Shown one piece after another: positions 1-14,300 of a stretch of 64,000 nucleotides of DNA (the stretch's first letter is position 1; each line of letters opens with the position of its first letter). The notes beneath the pieces are model-generated. The model searched no databases. It was not told the DNA's origin and saw only the letters and a program-made list of their open reading frames with translations. The DNA comes from Otis tarda (taxonomy: Eukaryota; Chordata; Aves; Otidiformes; Otididae), in the NCBI GenBank assembly GCA_026413225.1, contig CM048552.1, forward strand, positions 22,929,001 through 22,993,000, read 5' to 3'. The position numbers and the translations under genes were made by a program.

Positions 1-2293
1 TTTATAGCTTTCCAAAAGAACAAGTTGGCACGAGATAGCTCTGAGGACCCTTTAGTGCTAAAGAAAATGGGGCAACTTGGCATGAAATGCTGTCTTCTCA
101 AATCCGTACACTACCATGGTGCAAGACAGGGTGCAGAGAAGAAACATGGTGGAAGTTGTCTTCACTCCATACTTTGGGATTTGAATTCTCTCTGCAGATT
201 TTTCTCTTGTGAGAAAGACAACGAGAGCCGTCGTGTGACAGCACTGTCCCCAGAAGTCTGCTTTTCCTTTACAGTTTTGTATGCCACACACATATAACTA
301 AGGAGTTCATCTTGCAGTACAGATCACGTATGTTCAAAGAGCTTCATCACACTGAATCATAGCTAAAGATATAATCATAGAGAAGGGGAAGAGAAAGAAA
401 AAAAAAAAAAACCAACCCAAAAAAGAAAACTGCATGGTCTGGTCCTCTACTGCCTGCCACAAGGGTGGTGAGGTGGGGAGGATGAAGACTGGGAGCCCAG
501 AATGGGAGACTGAACATTGCTCTGTGTGAAGAAAATAAAGCAAGCCGAGGACACCACTGAGCTCCATTCATGGTCCACTCAACTTCTTTAGAGTGGAGGC
601 AACTACTGCCTCAGCAGTTACCTCAGCAATCGGTGCAACCGCACTGAACAGGGACTAGGAATCAGCTCCTCGCCTGGCTGTATTTCGCTGCCCTCTGTAT
701 TAAATTGGATGGCTTTTCAAGTTAACATGCTGGGTTGGCAGCTGCTGCAACAGAGTGGTTGCCACTTGGCCAACTATGGCAGGCACTTGCAGTAAAGGGG
801 TGAGAGGACAGCAGCAGAGGTGTAGCCATGACGGTCAGAAGATCCTTCAAGGATGCTGGAAAAAGTCTCCACAGAAAGTATCCAGGAGGAGAGAGTAAAA
901 AAGTAAACATCAAGTAATTCTGCCTGTCCTGATTTCCTGGCCAACACTCAACACAAATGAAATGGAAGTCTGCACATTTTTGTTAAATAGCAATATATGT
1001 CAGAGCTATCAGCTGGGACTCATCTTTTTGAAAAATGTACATTTCTGGCATATTATTTCCAGTTTGTTTGACTGCCCAGCCCTTAAAATCTATTAAATCT
1101 AAGATTAGTAAATCTGTTTAAAGGAATGAAACTATTAGGTGAAGCAATGGCTTTTGCAATCAGTGCTAGACAGAAAAGCCTATCAAATGAGTTCACAGAA
1201 GGAAGAATGATCTCAACAATTATCCTTCCATAAATCTACCTTCTATGTTGTGTAAAATAATGGAATATAAGGATTAAAAAAAAAGAGAAACTGAACATCT
1301 GAAATATAAAGGAAACACATGTGACAAAGAACATAAATTTACAAGTAAATATTTCCGCAAAAATCTGAGTGCATTTTAGGCTGTAACGGATATTGTGTCT
1401 GAAGAGGTTTTGAGATAAAGAAAATTGGTCTAGAAAGAATACTAATATGTAGAAGTAAAAGCTTTAAAAGCTGGGTTGCAAGCTAACAGGTTGTCCTTCA
1501 TGTTGAGAAGGCCAGCATACTGTAGCAGACAGCAATAAAAAGATTATGCAACAGCTGCTTCAGTGATGTGAAAGAGAGGAAACAAGGAAATTCCTGACAC
1601 TACCTTACAGTGGATTGCAAACCTCAAAAAGAACAAAGGAATTGTGGAAAATGCTGCATGTAAAGAGATAACGTGTATGGAATGAACAAAGCCAACCAGT
1701 GAACCCTGGAAAAACCAAGCTAACATCACTCAAAGGGAGGGAGATACAAAATATGAACGTACAGAGATGAGTTTGCAAGGCAAGATAGTTGTAAGAAATG
1801 CAATAACAAAAATTACATCAGATCCATTATGTCACAAGGAGTGGAGCTGGTCTCTACTGTGGTTCATCCAGAACACTGCATTCAATTCCCAGTCTAATAA
1901 GAAGCGGAAGAAATTTGGAAAGGAAAAGGAAGAAGGAAGAAGAAAAAGAGATAAAGCTTTGGAAAGATGAAACATATGATTTGACTATAGATGTAATGTA
2001 AAGAAACAAAATATGCAAGGAAATGTTTGCTAAGAGTGCTTTCTATTACGCTGGGGTATGGACTCACAGCAGTTATGGTTAAAGCCCTATTATTTATAAT
2101 GAAGACAAAGAAAACCATTGCAAGTGTGCAGTGGGTAACACACAACTAATAAGCCCTATATAGTCTAGTGGGGAATATCTAACTCCACAGACATGCTTGG
2201 TAAACAAGATCAAGACAGCAGTGTCACTCTCTCTATATGGGTTTTGACTTTTTTTAGTCGTTTTGGGAGGTAGTGAAGCCACAAGATACTTAC
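1..2293. other. Intron downstream of last visible exon (partial)
   Basis: Minus-strand intron running off the left edge. I looked for the expected next exon (acidic linker before GAP C2) and did not find it. A run of 14 A at 398-411. Nothing else recognised. Confidence 0.7.
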
Positions 2294-2378
2294 TTTCCCC
2301 TGGGACATCTTGCTGATTATCCTCTGGCTGCTGGGAAATTCCCATTTTTGATAAGATGAGCGTGGCACCATCTCGGAC
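2294..2378 (-). CDS. PLXNB2: PLXNB2 exon 27 of 27 in window: end of RBD
   Basis: 85 bp, phase 0 in, phase 1 out. It encodes [28 protein letters not shown] plus the first base of the next codon (Arg expected). Matches the plexin-B2 segment that leaves the RBD towards GAP C2. Acceptor TCAAAG, donor GTAAGT. The following exon (E/R-rich linker) is beyond the window. Confidence 0.97.
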
Positions 2379-5300
2379 CTTTGAAAATACAAACACAGGG
2401 ATGTTATTTGCAAGAAGTATGCGCTAGTGAACCTCCTTCTTAACACCTAAACTGTGGTTTCTGTAATCTTCAACAGGAAATCTGGACCTATGATTACTGC
2501 TGCCCTTCAAAGGCTTCTTGGGCAACTGGCTCTGCAATTCAGAACAGATTCCCTCCCCCTCCTTTAATAAGAGGTCCCATCAACACCTCCTCTGAGATTA
2601 CTAAAAATTGCTAAAATGCCTCAATCTGGTGTGTGCACCCTTTTTACAAAAATGGAGTTTATGATGAAGAATCAGACCTATCAGTTTTCTGAGGGAAAAC
2701 TAACTTCTGTCTTTCCTAATCAGGATATCTGTTGTTAGAAAGCAATAAATAGCAGACAAAGGGAAGTGGATTGCAAGTGCTCGGTAGAATGCACAGTACG
2801 AAACTTAAAACAGACAGTACAAAAACGTCAACGTCTGCTCTCCTGACTGGGTTGTTGAACAGACCAGACCAAACCAAAACCTATTTAGCAGTGGAGCAAG
2901 GACAAAGACTATTCTCAGGGGTAGGAAGTGGTAGAGAAAAGAAGAGATGAATATGAGACCTAGTAAAAGGAGCTTTTGAATGTTCAGTGGGGAATTTGGA
3001 TTTGGACACTGCAATGACGAGGAAACCAAAGTGCTGGCATTTAGGTGATGTGTTTTTGGTAAGATGTTCAGGCAATACATCTAGACCTAGCCTTCCACAC
3101 TCCCAAGCTTTTACTGCCTAGACCCCGAGCTAGCACAGTTTTTTTTTTTTATTCTTTATGTAGCACAGAAGTTTCTCTAAAAACAAATAAAGATTTTATT
3201 TATTACTAGAGAACAGTTAACAGATGCGAACGAGTACTCTGAAACACCTCCTTACGTTATAATGCATTAGTGTGTTGATACGTTTCCATCTGCCGTCTCT
3301 TTGGGATGTTAAATCCAAATCTGAGAGGATCTGTGCAGTAGAACCTGGACGCCACTCTAAGGGGTAATTAAAATGAGAAAAAAAGAGTTTTTAACCATGT
3401 GCAAAAATAACTACTCCAAGAATGTTTCAGTTTAGAGACCCACTGACGCATTGTGGGACATTAAAAGAAGTAATTTGGCACATGCCACAATGTGTGGTTT
3501 TTTATTGCTTAATAGTTTGGTCTTTATTACAGAAGTTTGCATGAACTATTCCTAACCATGCACATGACTACTGATTATTTTCCTTAGAAAGTTAAATTCC
3601 TTTGCAAAGAATACTACGAATATATGTAATAAAACCCGCTATCATCCAATATAGAATAGGACTTTGTATAGAATAGAAAAGGCATTTTTAGGGAATTTTA
3701 CTAGGATTTTCTGAAGAGCAAGAATTGCATACTCTACTTTCTGATACAGGCAGTAATGAAGATATTGCAAAATTATTAATTGGAGCTTTTATTATGAGAT
3801 TATTAGCCCTTTTAAGTTACATCATTTTTTTTTTCTCAAGAAGAGAACAGCAATTTTGAAAGCCTTCAAAGAAGATGATTTTCAGAGGCTTTCTCTCATC
3901 ATCTCCTAGAAGTGCAGCTCCTGTAAGTTATAATTCTTTTGAATAACCATCATAAATGCAAGTCAAAATCAGTACCAGTTTCTGAAATTGCATCATTACC
4001 TCTCCATCAGTTAATTGTCCATGCTGTCATTATCACATTAATTAGTACCTGAGATACTGACTCTGTCAGACATGAATACATTTGTGCTAACAGTCATTAA
4101 CAGGCTCTTTGCACACTAATGACAGTACACCAAAACTTTCAGAGTCAGGAAAAAGAACTCTGTAAGAAAGGATTAATTTTTAATGCATATTAAGATTGCT
4201 GCAAAATGCTGTACTTTTGCATCCAGCTGAACACAAATTCAACTTTTTTTTTTTTAAACCCAATAAATTGCTTTTATAGACATTTTTTGAGAAAATACAA
4301 AGTCACACAATGTGTTTTAGCTGCTCAATGTAGTATCACAAGTAGCTACGTACCAAGAACGACACTCTCAGCTTTTGGCCACTGTGAACATGGCAGATTT
4401 CGATAGACTTGGTCTATTATCTTTTCCTTTACTTGTGATATAGTATCACAGTTCAGCACTTTCACAGGTATGGAATCGGTTCCTCCATCTTGTACATATA
4501 CATTTACTGTCTGTAAAAAAAAAGAATGTACATTAAAGACAAATCGGTGCTGAATCTGTTCTGCTGGGCAATTTAAATGCAAACAATATCTAAAATTCAC
4601 TGTGCAATGATTATTGCATATTTGCAATAGGAGTATGGATTATCTGGGGATCCTTTGCTGCTATGCAGCCAACCAGCTACCATAAATTCTAGCTAATCCC
4701 TCCCACTGTGACAAAACAGAAAAGGTGCAGGATAGATTTACTCATGTCTAATATGCTATTGTTATTGAGTCTTGGGAATTTAGGAAAGGGGGACACACAA
4801 GAACAAAGCAGCTGGACCACTAACTAGTAATGTGCTTCTCATACAGCTTGATAACCTGGAACAGAGAAAAGCACAAGTACTGCAGTGCCCAAACTTAACG
4901 AGTTCCCAATAATCATTTGAGCTGCACTTTGCTGAACTCCTAGAATATTGTGTCCTTTTGCCTTCCTTTATACTGTCTTCATGGCTGTGGCTTTACTTCT
5001 CAAGTCGAGCGCACTAGGTCTGTACATATGGCAATTTAACATGGCTCAACTGATGAGCAGTGAGCTCCCGTAACTTTACCTCCTGTGACCAGCTGTTCAT
5101 TAGATATAAAAAAATACATATATATGTGCACATCTACCCACACATATGTATATATAAAAGCCGCTTATATCATCTTTAGTGTTTGAAGACTTCATTTACT
5201 GCTTACTGTTGTCACAATAACTCTAATAGTTTGAGGAAATATACCCAAGTAGTCTACGTTAGTTCTAAAATATTACTGTTTTCTGTTAGTATTGACATAT

Positions 5301-8300
5301 TTTTTATTAATGTTAAAGAGAATTTCTCAAAAGCCTATAATTTGCTAAATCTAGAGTGATTTTTTTTAAAAGTAGCTTTGCTATGTAAGTGTCAGTTTTA
5401 GTACAGACAAAAGTAAATGAGAAAACGATGGCCAGGAAACCTCCTAGAAGGAAAAAAAAAACTATCAAAACCAGATAGATGTTATGAAAAGCCTCTTTCT
5501 TTCACTAGCTGAATCAGTAGAACAGCTCAGAGCCCTCATGGATCTTTTGCCACTCAGGTAGCTTTGGAGGCCAGGCATATCTGAAGCACCGCAGCTCTCA
5601 GATATGTAGGTCCTGCCAACCATAATGCCTGAATTTATAATCTCAGACCTCAGAAATAAACTTGCATGGCTGGTATTTCTAAACAGTGAAGAAAAGCTAT
5701 GCCATACGGCAGTCAAATTAAACATGATTGCACTGTCCCTTGACAGAACTCTCAAAGTAATCATGAGATTTCACCTTCTTTTTCCTATTAGCCTTATGGT
5801 AATTAGACATGATTCTGCTGCTGGTTCAGTATGCAGCATGTCAGTGTAACCAGTGATGCAAAACAGATTCATCTTTTAAGCAAGAACAATTAGAGAGCAG
5901 ACAACTGCTCTATACTGTACTTTCCCACCGTGTCTCACTTTCAGGCAGAAGTGAACTAATTAACTCATGCTTTAACCTACCTTAATGCACAAATGCTCCC
6001 TAACTGTTCACAGTTACCACAACAATGTCATCATCATGGCAAAGATCCCAATAATTTATAGCAATAGTAACCCCCTTCATAATCTTTCATCATTCATACA
6101 TATACACATGTATCTCATGATCTTCCACGCATGCCCACATGTAAAATCTTTGTTTGATGGAAAATCTGTATATCTGGACCAAATATTGCTATGGAATAAT
6201 GTTATAATGTTTAAGATCTAGCTAGCATGCTTGTTGTGCCCACATCTGATTGCATACACAAATTTTCTGCTTTCACACTGCATTCATTTAGCTTAATTGC
6301 AGGCACTCGCTTTTTTTTTTGTGAAAAGAAACAGACTGAATAAAGAATTACTGCCATTAAGTCTTACACAATGTACAGTGCAAGTAAATTTTGTTCTCCA
6401 TACACAAGAGAAAATACAACCAGCATTGCCAGTCAGTGTGGTTTCCGTGGGCAGTACTTTCAGCTCAGATATGAAGATGACAACTCAACTAATCCCCAAA
6501 ATATCAACTGAACTTAAAATATTTCTTCTTGCCCAGTACATCCTTTTCCTCCAGGCAGTCTAGGTCACAGTCTAGTGACTCTGTGAGTGAAAGTCCTAAA
6601 GCAGTCTCCTCACATCAGCCCTCCCATCAGCATCCCTTCAGAATACATAAAATGGTTGGTTTTGTTTTTGTTGTTGTTGGTTTTTTTTTTTTATTTCCAC
6701 CAGGACTTAATAAAGCTTTTCATTAAGTCTCTCTTTCCACACTGCAGATATGTCACTGCATCTTTCTCAGCTGGAGACAACCACAAATGGCTCCTAACAT
6801 GTCAATAAAAGAGAAATCAGAGGGAAAAAAAAAAAATCCTGTGTTGGTCTTCGAAAGACAGCCTGTGCATCTTTGATATTCATTACACTGTATCTGTAAG
6901 AAAACCAGCAAGACTGTCAGAAAGAGTAAAATTACAGTTTATGTGCCCTGAACAGCTAAAGAGTGGGCTGCTTCAGTTGTGTGAATCTGTGTGCTGGAGC
7001 CTGCTTGAAAGAGTGGTGGAAATTTGTGGCAGTGAAGAGAATTAAGTAAAATAAGAATTTGTAATAGAAGAGAACTGGACCATTGCACTGGTTATCAGAT
7101 TCAGAGGATGGTGGAGCTCAGATGGGGAATATCTGGGGCAGGGATGTCCACTTCACCCGACTTGAAGCATCTAACACAGGTCTCCAGAACTGTGTGTACA
7201 GGCAGCTTCCCCTCATCACTGTAGGGAACTATTTCCCTTTCAGTGCCAGCTGGGCTGCCCATGTTCAGGAGAGTTTGACTCACAAGGAACAAGTGCAAAA
7301 ATAGGTTCATTTGGAGATTGCACAGCCACATCACAGGACTGTAGAGTTGCTCATCCCGGTATACTAATTAAATTATCTCTAAAACAACGTTTGATGTGCT
7401 GACGAGCAGCAATCACAAGGAAGAAAGACAATCTGAAGTTCAAGTATAATGTTAGTGCAAGAATTCTGCAAAAATCACTTGCCAGTTAATTTAGACCACT
7501 GTTCAGACAGACTTTGAAAATTATTAAAGGGATTTACTGAAATGGATCCTACAGTGGCAGGACTTGGATTTAACACTTAGAAGATACTTTATAATTCTAT
7601 TTTCCTGCTTGGAGATTTGCTTTGGTCAAGTCTCCAAGCCCATATCAACAGTCCTGTCCATGACCAGAATTCCTATGCAGATCACAGTAGTCCAGAAAAG
7701 TATGTACAGACTTGACACTACAGGACTTAATTTTAAATTTACAAATGATTTTATAATATATTAATCATGCTTTGCTTACCAACTGTGTATACTCTACATC
7801 ATCTCCCAGTAAGCCTGTGTCATTCAATGTATACTTGGCTTTCTTTAGTACAGCATCCACTGGGCCTTTTTCTACCTGGTGTTTGATAGCCTTGAACAAT
7901 TTATAAAGAGGCTCCCCAGCATTGTCCTATTTAAAGGAAAGGAAATGAAATAAAGTAAAATCAAACAATATACTCAATGCAGCATTACTGATAAAAAAAA
8001 AAACCCCACAGGCAACAGACTTCAACTCTTACCTTGAGGTACTGATACAAACAAATAGACATCCAGTTAGACAACATTCTCTCAACAACAGTTTCAGATC
8101 TGAAAAAAAAAACAGCCCTCAGTATGGTAAGGGTACTTAATGACAAAGTTTTATAGAAAAACATTGCTTGCTTAAAATATAGTATTTTTACATGCTTAAC
8201 TGCATGTACTCTCCTAATGCAATGATTTCCCTACAGAGTCTTGAGAGCATGTACTTGCTTTAGAATAAGTGCTTTGTATTGCTCATCATTCCCGGGTACC

Positions 8301-11300
8301 TTCAGCTCGTTACTGAAAAGCACACATCCTTTATGCAAAATCTTAAATTGGGTCTATGCTGTAAGAGCTAAAAAATTAACCCGGTTGTGCAGTTACTGGG
8401 AAATAACCTACAGATTACAAAGCTACAACATACACAGAGCAAGGTCTTCTGTAATTTATTTGGGATAACAATAGGGTTAAAAACACTAGAGCAAGCCCTT
8501 GCTGAACGCACAATGCAAGCTGATTATGTGTGCTCTCATGATGAAGATGATGTGTAGTATAAATGCCAGATCATTTGGAATAAAATTAGATTAAAAAGTA
8601 AATGAAATGTTCAGTATTGTATTTTGAAGTAAAGTAAATGTTTCAGTAATCTCTATGCAGATTCTACAGTATAGCATTTGAATAAGGAAATCTCTTGCCA
8701 GCAGTCCTGCCTGTGCCCTCCACAGCTATTCCTGGTGAGCTTGTCTTCCTAATATGCTTGGACCAGGCTATTTCTGACTTTCACAGACAGTTGCCATTTT
8801 AATACAGTCACATTGCAGAAGAAATCCATTTACAGAAAACCAGAGAACTACGGAAAACATGACAATCATTCAAACCTTCTTAGCATCAGCTTTGGGTTTT
8901 TGGCCACGACATACTGCTCCATCAGTTCTAAGAACAGCGTCCTCATGATGTCAGTATAGTATTCTAGTTTTCCATGCAAAGCAACTGTCAGTAAAGATGC
9001 AAAATACACTTTAGCTCGAGCAGAGAACTCCCTTTGGTTTTCCAGCGTGTGAATAAACTGAAACAGAAAACAAATGTAAAATTAAGTCAGATGACAGGTT
9101 TCTGAAGAACCTCAACATTTGTCTGCACTAAGAAGACAAGCAATGTTATTTTAATATTAATCTCCTAAGCACAGAATGGAAAAGTTTTCAGAAGTTTGAA
9201 AAAACTACTTATAAGAAAATGTTGCCTACAATTTGGTTTTCGATACACACACTGAGTACTGGACTAACCCAAGGAATGCTTATACACTTTAACTGAAGCC
9301 TTATCTAAAAAGGATGCTTTAATTAAATGAAAAAAAAGATGTTCTGTGACAATTTTTTAAAAGAGAAAATCAGCTCCTCTCTCCCCCAAATTCCCAGCCC
9401 TTTCACATTAAATTACAAAGACACTAATCTAAGTACACCTGGGAATGCACTCTCATCTGCCATAAACTGTAATGCTACCATTAACTGCCTCAGCACTGGA
9501 GCCTCATTTGAAAAAGGAGAAAAAGTTAGAAGCCTAAATCTATATTTAGGTGTCTGACAATCAGTCTCAGTTTTTGAGAGTGAGCAATTAGAAGTCTCTG
9601 CAGAGCTGCTGTGAGCTCTCATCAGTCTTGATGAATAGGCCACTTGAGGAGCCTCTGCCTCTCTGGAACAGAGATCCAGCAGCTGGCTGCCTGCAGGTGA
9701 CTCCCATGATGAACCAGGATGGAATCAGCATTCTCCCATCACGTTTCACAGAAGGCTAAAACAAAGTTGTAACAGCAGTTTGTATGCCAGATTGGGTAAT
9801 ATCTGTTTTCCTACAGCCACTGCAATATTGACTAACTCCATACTACGTGACCTGGCACAGAAATATGATCTTGCCTCTCCGCCCCACCGGGAAGCTCTGG
9901 CTGTGACGCCACATATCTGTAGTGGCTACTGTGGAAACAGAACTGTAGGAAAATCACTTATTTTTAATAATTTTTGCTCAGTTGTGCTTGCAAACCTACT
10001 GCCTTGCACACACAGGTATGCCTAGCTAAGAGACAAAGCGGATCTAATTCAGTACTCACATTAATGAGAAATGATTTGCTATTGAGGAGGTTGGAGAACT
10101 GAGTCAAAGCCTGCTCCACAGTCTGCCGCCTGGCCTCGGGAATATCCAGCTTCCCTGTAATCATCACGTCTTTCTCTCCATCTTTGGAGGGCAAGAAGAA
10201 GACTCTGTCCGTGTAGGTTTTGTAGTCCAGTACCGGAATTCCAGCTTCATTGATATCATTTGTCTGATCCTCCATCTCTATCATTAGATCTAGAATATGC
10301 AATAGATTTTAAAGGTTCATTTAAAAAAATCCTACAGCTCTTTTAGGCAACATGATCTCTTTGGGTGCCTTGTAAGGGAGAAAAAGCAACTTAACACCAA
10401 AAACTATTTCATCTCACATTTTCTCTTGCTATTTACATTCATTCTGTTAACTGCGGCCACAGCTAATCCTATGGTGACATGAGGATAACTGCCTGTAGCA
10501 CAGATGGTTTCCCTGTTGCTGCCTATCTGAAAAAGGGCCCTAATGGATATCGGAGTGAATTCATACATACGAATGTAGGATTGTAGCATGGAGCCAAAAA
10601 AAGACACAGCAATATTGTTTTCTTGGATTTTTTTTTTTCAGTGCACATTCTATTCCCTCTGAGTCTAGTTAGTAATAAAAGTTCTTTTAAAAGACACTTA
10701 GCAATCAAGGAAAGAAACGTTTAAAGTGTAAGGCATGCTACTTTAAGCAGAAGGAAAGGGATGGTAGGAAGAAATGAGGTTAAATGGTTCATTGAAATTT
10801 ATGGAAACATTTCTGTGGGACTCAAAAGCTCGGAAGTTCTTAAAAGGGACAACAATTAGGGGATCATCCTTTGGAGAAGCTATTCTAGCTGAAGGCTTTC
10901 CAATTACCCAATATTGCTGATTGACTAGAATACCATGTTAATTAATACAGTGACCTATTGTCTCAGCAATTGTATTGCTCTTAGTAATTAATTTACCTCT
11001 TGGTTTTATAGCATTCAGCAAATCTGAGGCAGAAAGCATCTTACGGTTCCCAGCTTTTTGGTATTTGTACTTCCTCCCTGACGTCCCTTTCCTTGGCTAT
11101 CTTTGGTCCCATGTATTCTGGACTATCTGCACTTCGTGCTGTTGACATTACAGTTTCACAGGACATATTCAGAACGTGTTTGGACTTCAATGTTTCATTT
11201 TACTGTCAGCCAAGGTGGATGCAATTTAGAAACCAGATTACTCCTTGGATATGCACTTTTACATCACTCTTGGAGCAGAGTGCAACCCAACACGCAGCAG

Positions 11301-14300
11301 GAGTCTGCAGCCCCCGACTAGGAGGGTCAGCAAAAGAAATGTCTCCTTTCAGAAATGGGTATGAAGTTCCATGGGAGAGGTGGTGAGAGGGAGGGTTGTT
11401 AACCTTGATTGATCCTGTCACAGTTCAAAATACAGTTTGATATGAAGCTCACTTGGGAATAGTTCTTGATTCAAACATTTGCTTCTGGATTGTATCCAGA
11501 ACCTGGAAGGGGCTGGTTTTCCAAAGAAAGCAAGCTGGTACAAGAAAATAACACCTTGTCCCTAAAATGACAAAAAAACCCCAGGACTGGGAGAGGCTTC
11601 CAGCACAGCTGAAATCTTTGAGATACCCTGAGCTTCTTAAATTAATTTCAAACTCTAACCTGAAATTGCTGTTTAATTCAATCCTGCTTTTAACCACTGT
11701 CAATATGAAATAATCTATTTCTCTTTAGAAATAAAATGTGGGGTTTTTTTTTTTTGGTAGAGATTACTTCAACATGACCCAACAGCAAGCATAATTCAGA
11801 CAATGAGGTGACATTTGATGCTAATCATTTAAGCCAATATTTGCAATGTTTGCACTCAGATGCCTAATTTAAGCATTGCAATGAGTAGTTCAACGTGTAG
11901 AAATGCTGAGCCTTCACACCTCCCGCTGCCTTCCCTGGGATGATGCCTCTACCTTTACACAGAACAATTAGCTAGCTCTTCAAATCAAGCTTAGGGTTTT
12001 CCCACGATAAACAGAGCGAAAAGCTATTTCTTTCCGGCGAGCTTGCCAAATGATCCCTTTGTATGCTGATTGCTGCAAATAAATTTTGCAGCTTTGAAAA
12101 CAGTTTTTAATGTGAATACTTGGCACATAGAGCCATTGTGCTAAATCCTAAGTGCACAGTTAGTCACCATAAAACATTCTTTCCTCTGTATTAATGGCCA
12201 CTCACATTAATGGCTGTAAGTAACCCCAATCTCAACTGGTTTCTATTTCCCAGTTGCTAACTCTGTGCTTCCTTTAGACTTTCCAATACCTAATGGGGCC
12301 TACAGGAAAGATGGGGAAAAACTCTTCAGTAGGGCCTGTGGTAACAAATAAACAAACGAGGGGTAATGGTTTTAAAATAGAGGGGGGTAGATTAGATATT
12401 AAGAAAAAAATATTTAAAATGAGGGTGGTAGAACACTGGAACAGGTTGCCCAGAGAAGATGCCCCGTCCCTGGAAACATTCAAGGCCAGGTTGGATGAGG
12501 CTTTGAGCAACCTGATCTGGTTGGAGATGGCCCTGCTCCTTGCAGGGGGGTTGGACTAGATGACCTTTAAAGGTCCCTTCCACCCCTAAAGATTCTATGA
12601 TTCTAAAACTGTCCATTTCCTTTAATAACCTCAGCTCCCTATTCTATTGTATTTATGACTTTCATATATAATAACAAAATATCTGTTGAATGTCAATGTC
12701 AGTAATTAAGACTACTAAGGTCTACTAATTATTTGTTCCCAGAAGACAGTTTTAACAAGCTAGCACCATTGCTCCAGCCCATCTTCTGATTGCTCAAGAG
12801 GACCCAGAGGAGTGCAAATAGCTGTCATACCTGTGAATTCCTTCTTGCACCGGTCCCTGACACTCTCCTCCAGGCCTTCAAGTTGTGATTTAATTTTTTC
12901 ATACTCTCGTTCTGCTTGTTGGCTCTTACGTCTTTAGGGAATAGAGGTAAGATTTTTAAAAAGTTACAAACTCCAGAAGTAAATAATTTGCAACTGTTCA
13001 GAATGGGAAGACAAAGGACTGGAGGACATTTTCCTGGTTTTTATTTCTTTTTAAACATTGGGAGCAGAAAGAGAACAGAGGAGAAGAACAGCAAAAGTGG
13101 ACCAAGTCTTCATTCCGTATAAATCAAGCTGGCACCATCATGGGCCTGCTGCTTCAAAGTACACTTGGGCCAGTGATTTAAAATCCAATAAGCAATACCT
13201 ACAAATGCTTTCTATCACATCCTAAGTACAGAAACTCAATTTGTATGTACTGAACAAAGATTGCTTTGCAGCATGTCCTGCACTGGCTCTGAGCCCCCCA
13301 GGCGCATGTCTGGGACTGAACTTAGAAGGCTGCAGGAGGTCCATGAGAACACCCGTGCTGTACAGCACATACTTCAGCATTGCTTTGGTTATACTGATAT
13401 GCACCATAAGAATGAAATCCACCCTGTCCTGAGGGACAGTATGAGGACCTCATTACTAACCTTAAAATTTGGCTAAGTAGGTCTTCAGTGAAATACAGCC
13501 ATTGTTCTGGCCCTTTGTGAAGCATGAATTCCACCATTAATCATGACATTTGTGTGTGGATAACATCTCAGCTGGAAAGGCCAAAACAACCCCTTAGCCA
13601 AATCCATCCAGCTCAGACCTACAGTACTGACTGAGGCAGCATAAATGCTGACGGATATGTATACGGAATAAGTTATCTCCTTCACAAGAGGCACTTTAGC
13701 TGCCATTTCAAGAATGTATGTGTGCAACTCAGTCTGCAATTGTGCGCTTGGCAAGCCTGGGACCAATTGTTGTGCTTACGTATAAAGGCCGGACTGGGCT
13801 GACTGACACCAAGGAATTTGGCGTGCGTGAGAGGAATAAATTGGTGCTCATACAAATTTCCAGCTGTAACTGCCTTTCTTAACTCTGCAGCTCATAAAAA
13901 ACATGAAGACAATTTCTGTAGCTGAAAACAATCAGGTAGTACCTTGAAAGCTTTAGGACAGCAAAACCAGCTAATTAAAGGAACTTACCTGTAACAGATG
14001 ATAGAAATGACAATGATTGCTATCATAGGAATAAGTACCAGTGGCAAAATAAGATTCAGTGGGATGTCACTCACACGTGTATCATATTCTACCCTTCCGA
14101 GGATCCATTCCCGGAGTCCAAATTTCACCTAATTAGATAAGCACAGACATTTGTCTCAAAAAGTGCAAATGAACAGTGGTTCACTTCTTAGCTGTGCTCT
14201 AAATTCTTAGCAATGCTCACTAAGTGAATTTCTAACTCAAACTGCCAAACAAAGGAAATATTTCTGAATATTTTATACTGAGTTTAGGTTACTAGCACTT

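Larger units (their letters stand above)
4511..7779. other. Intron, 3269 bp
   Basis: AT-rich. AT/CA-rich inverted repeat at 5108-5157, T/G-rich simple tract at 6658-6692. No mobile element or gene recognised. Confidence 0.7.

Noticed and set aside
1-2293. Search for the next PLXNB2 exon (acidic linker before GAP C2)
   Set aside because: No matching coding sequence with correct phase was found. It is presumably beyond the left edge.
12974-13766. Cluster of 60-93-codon frames on both strands
   Set aside because: Short, overlapping, no recognisable motif, and inside a confirmed PLXNB2 intron.
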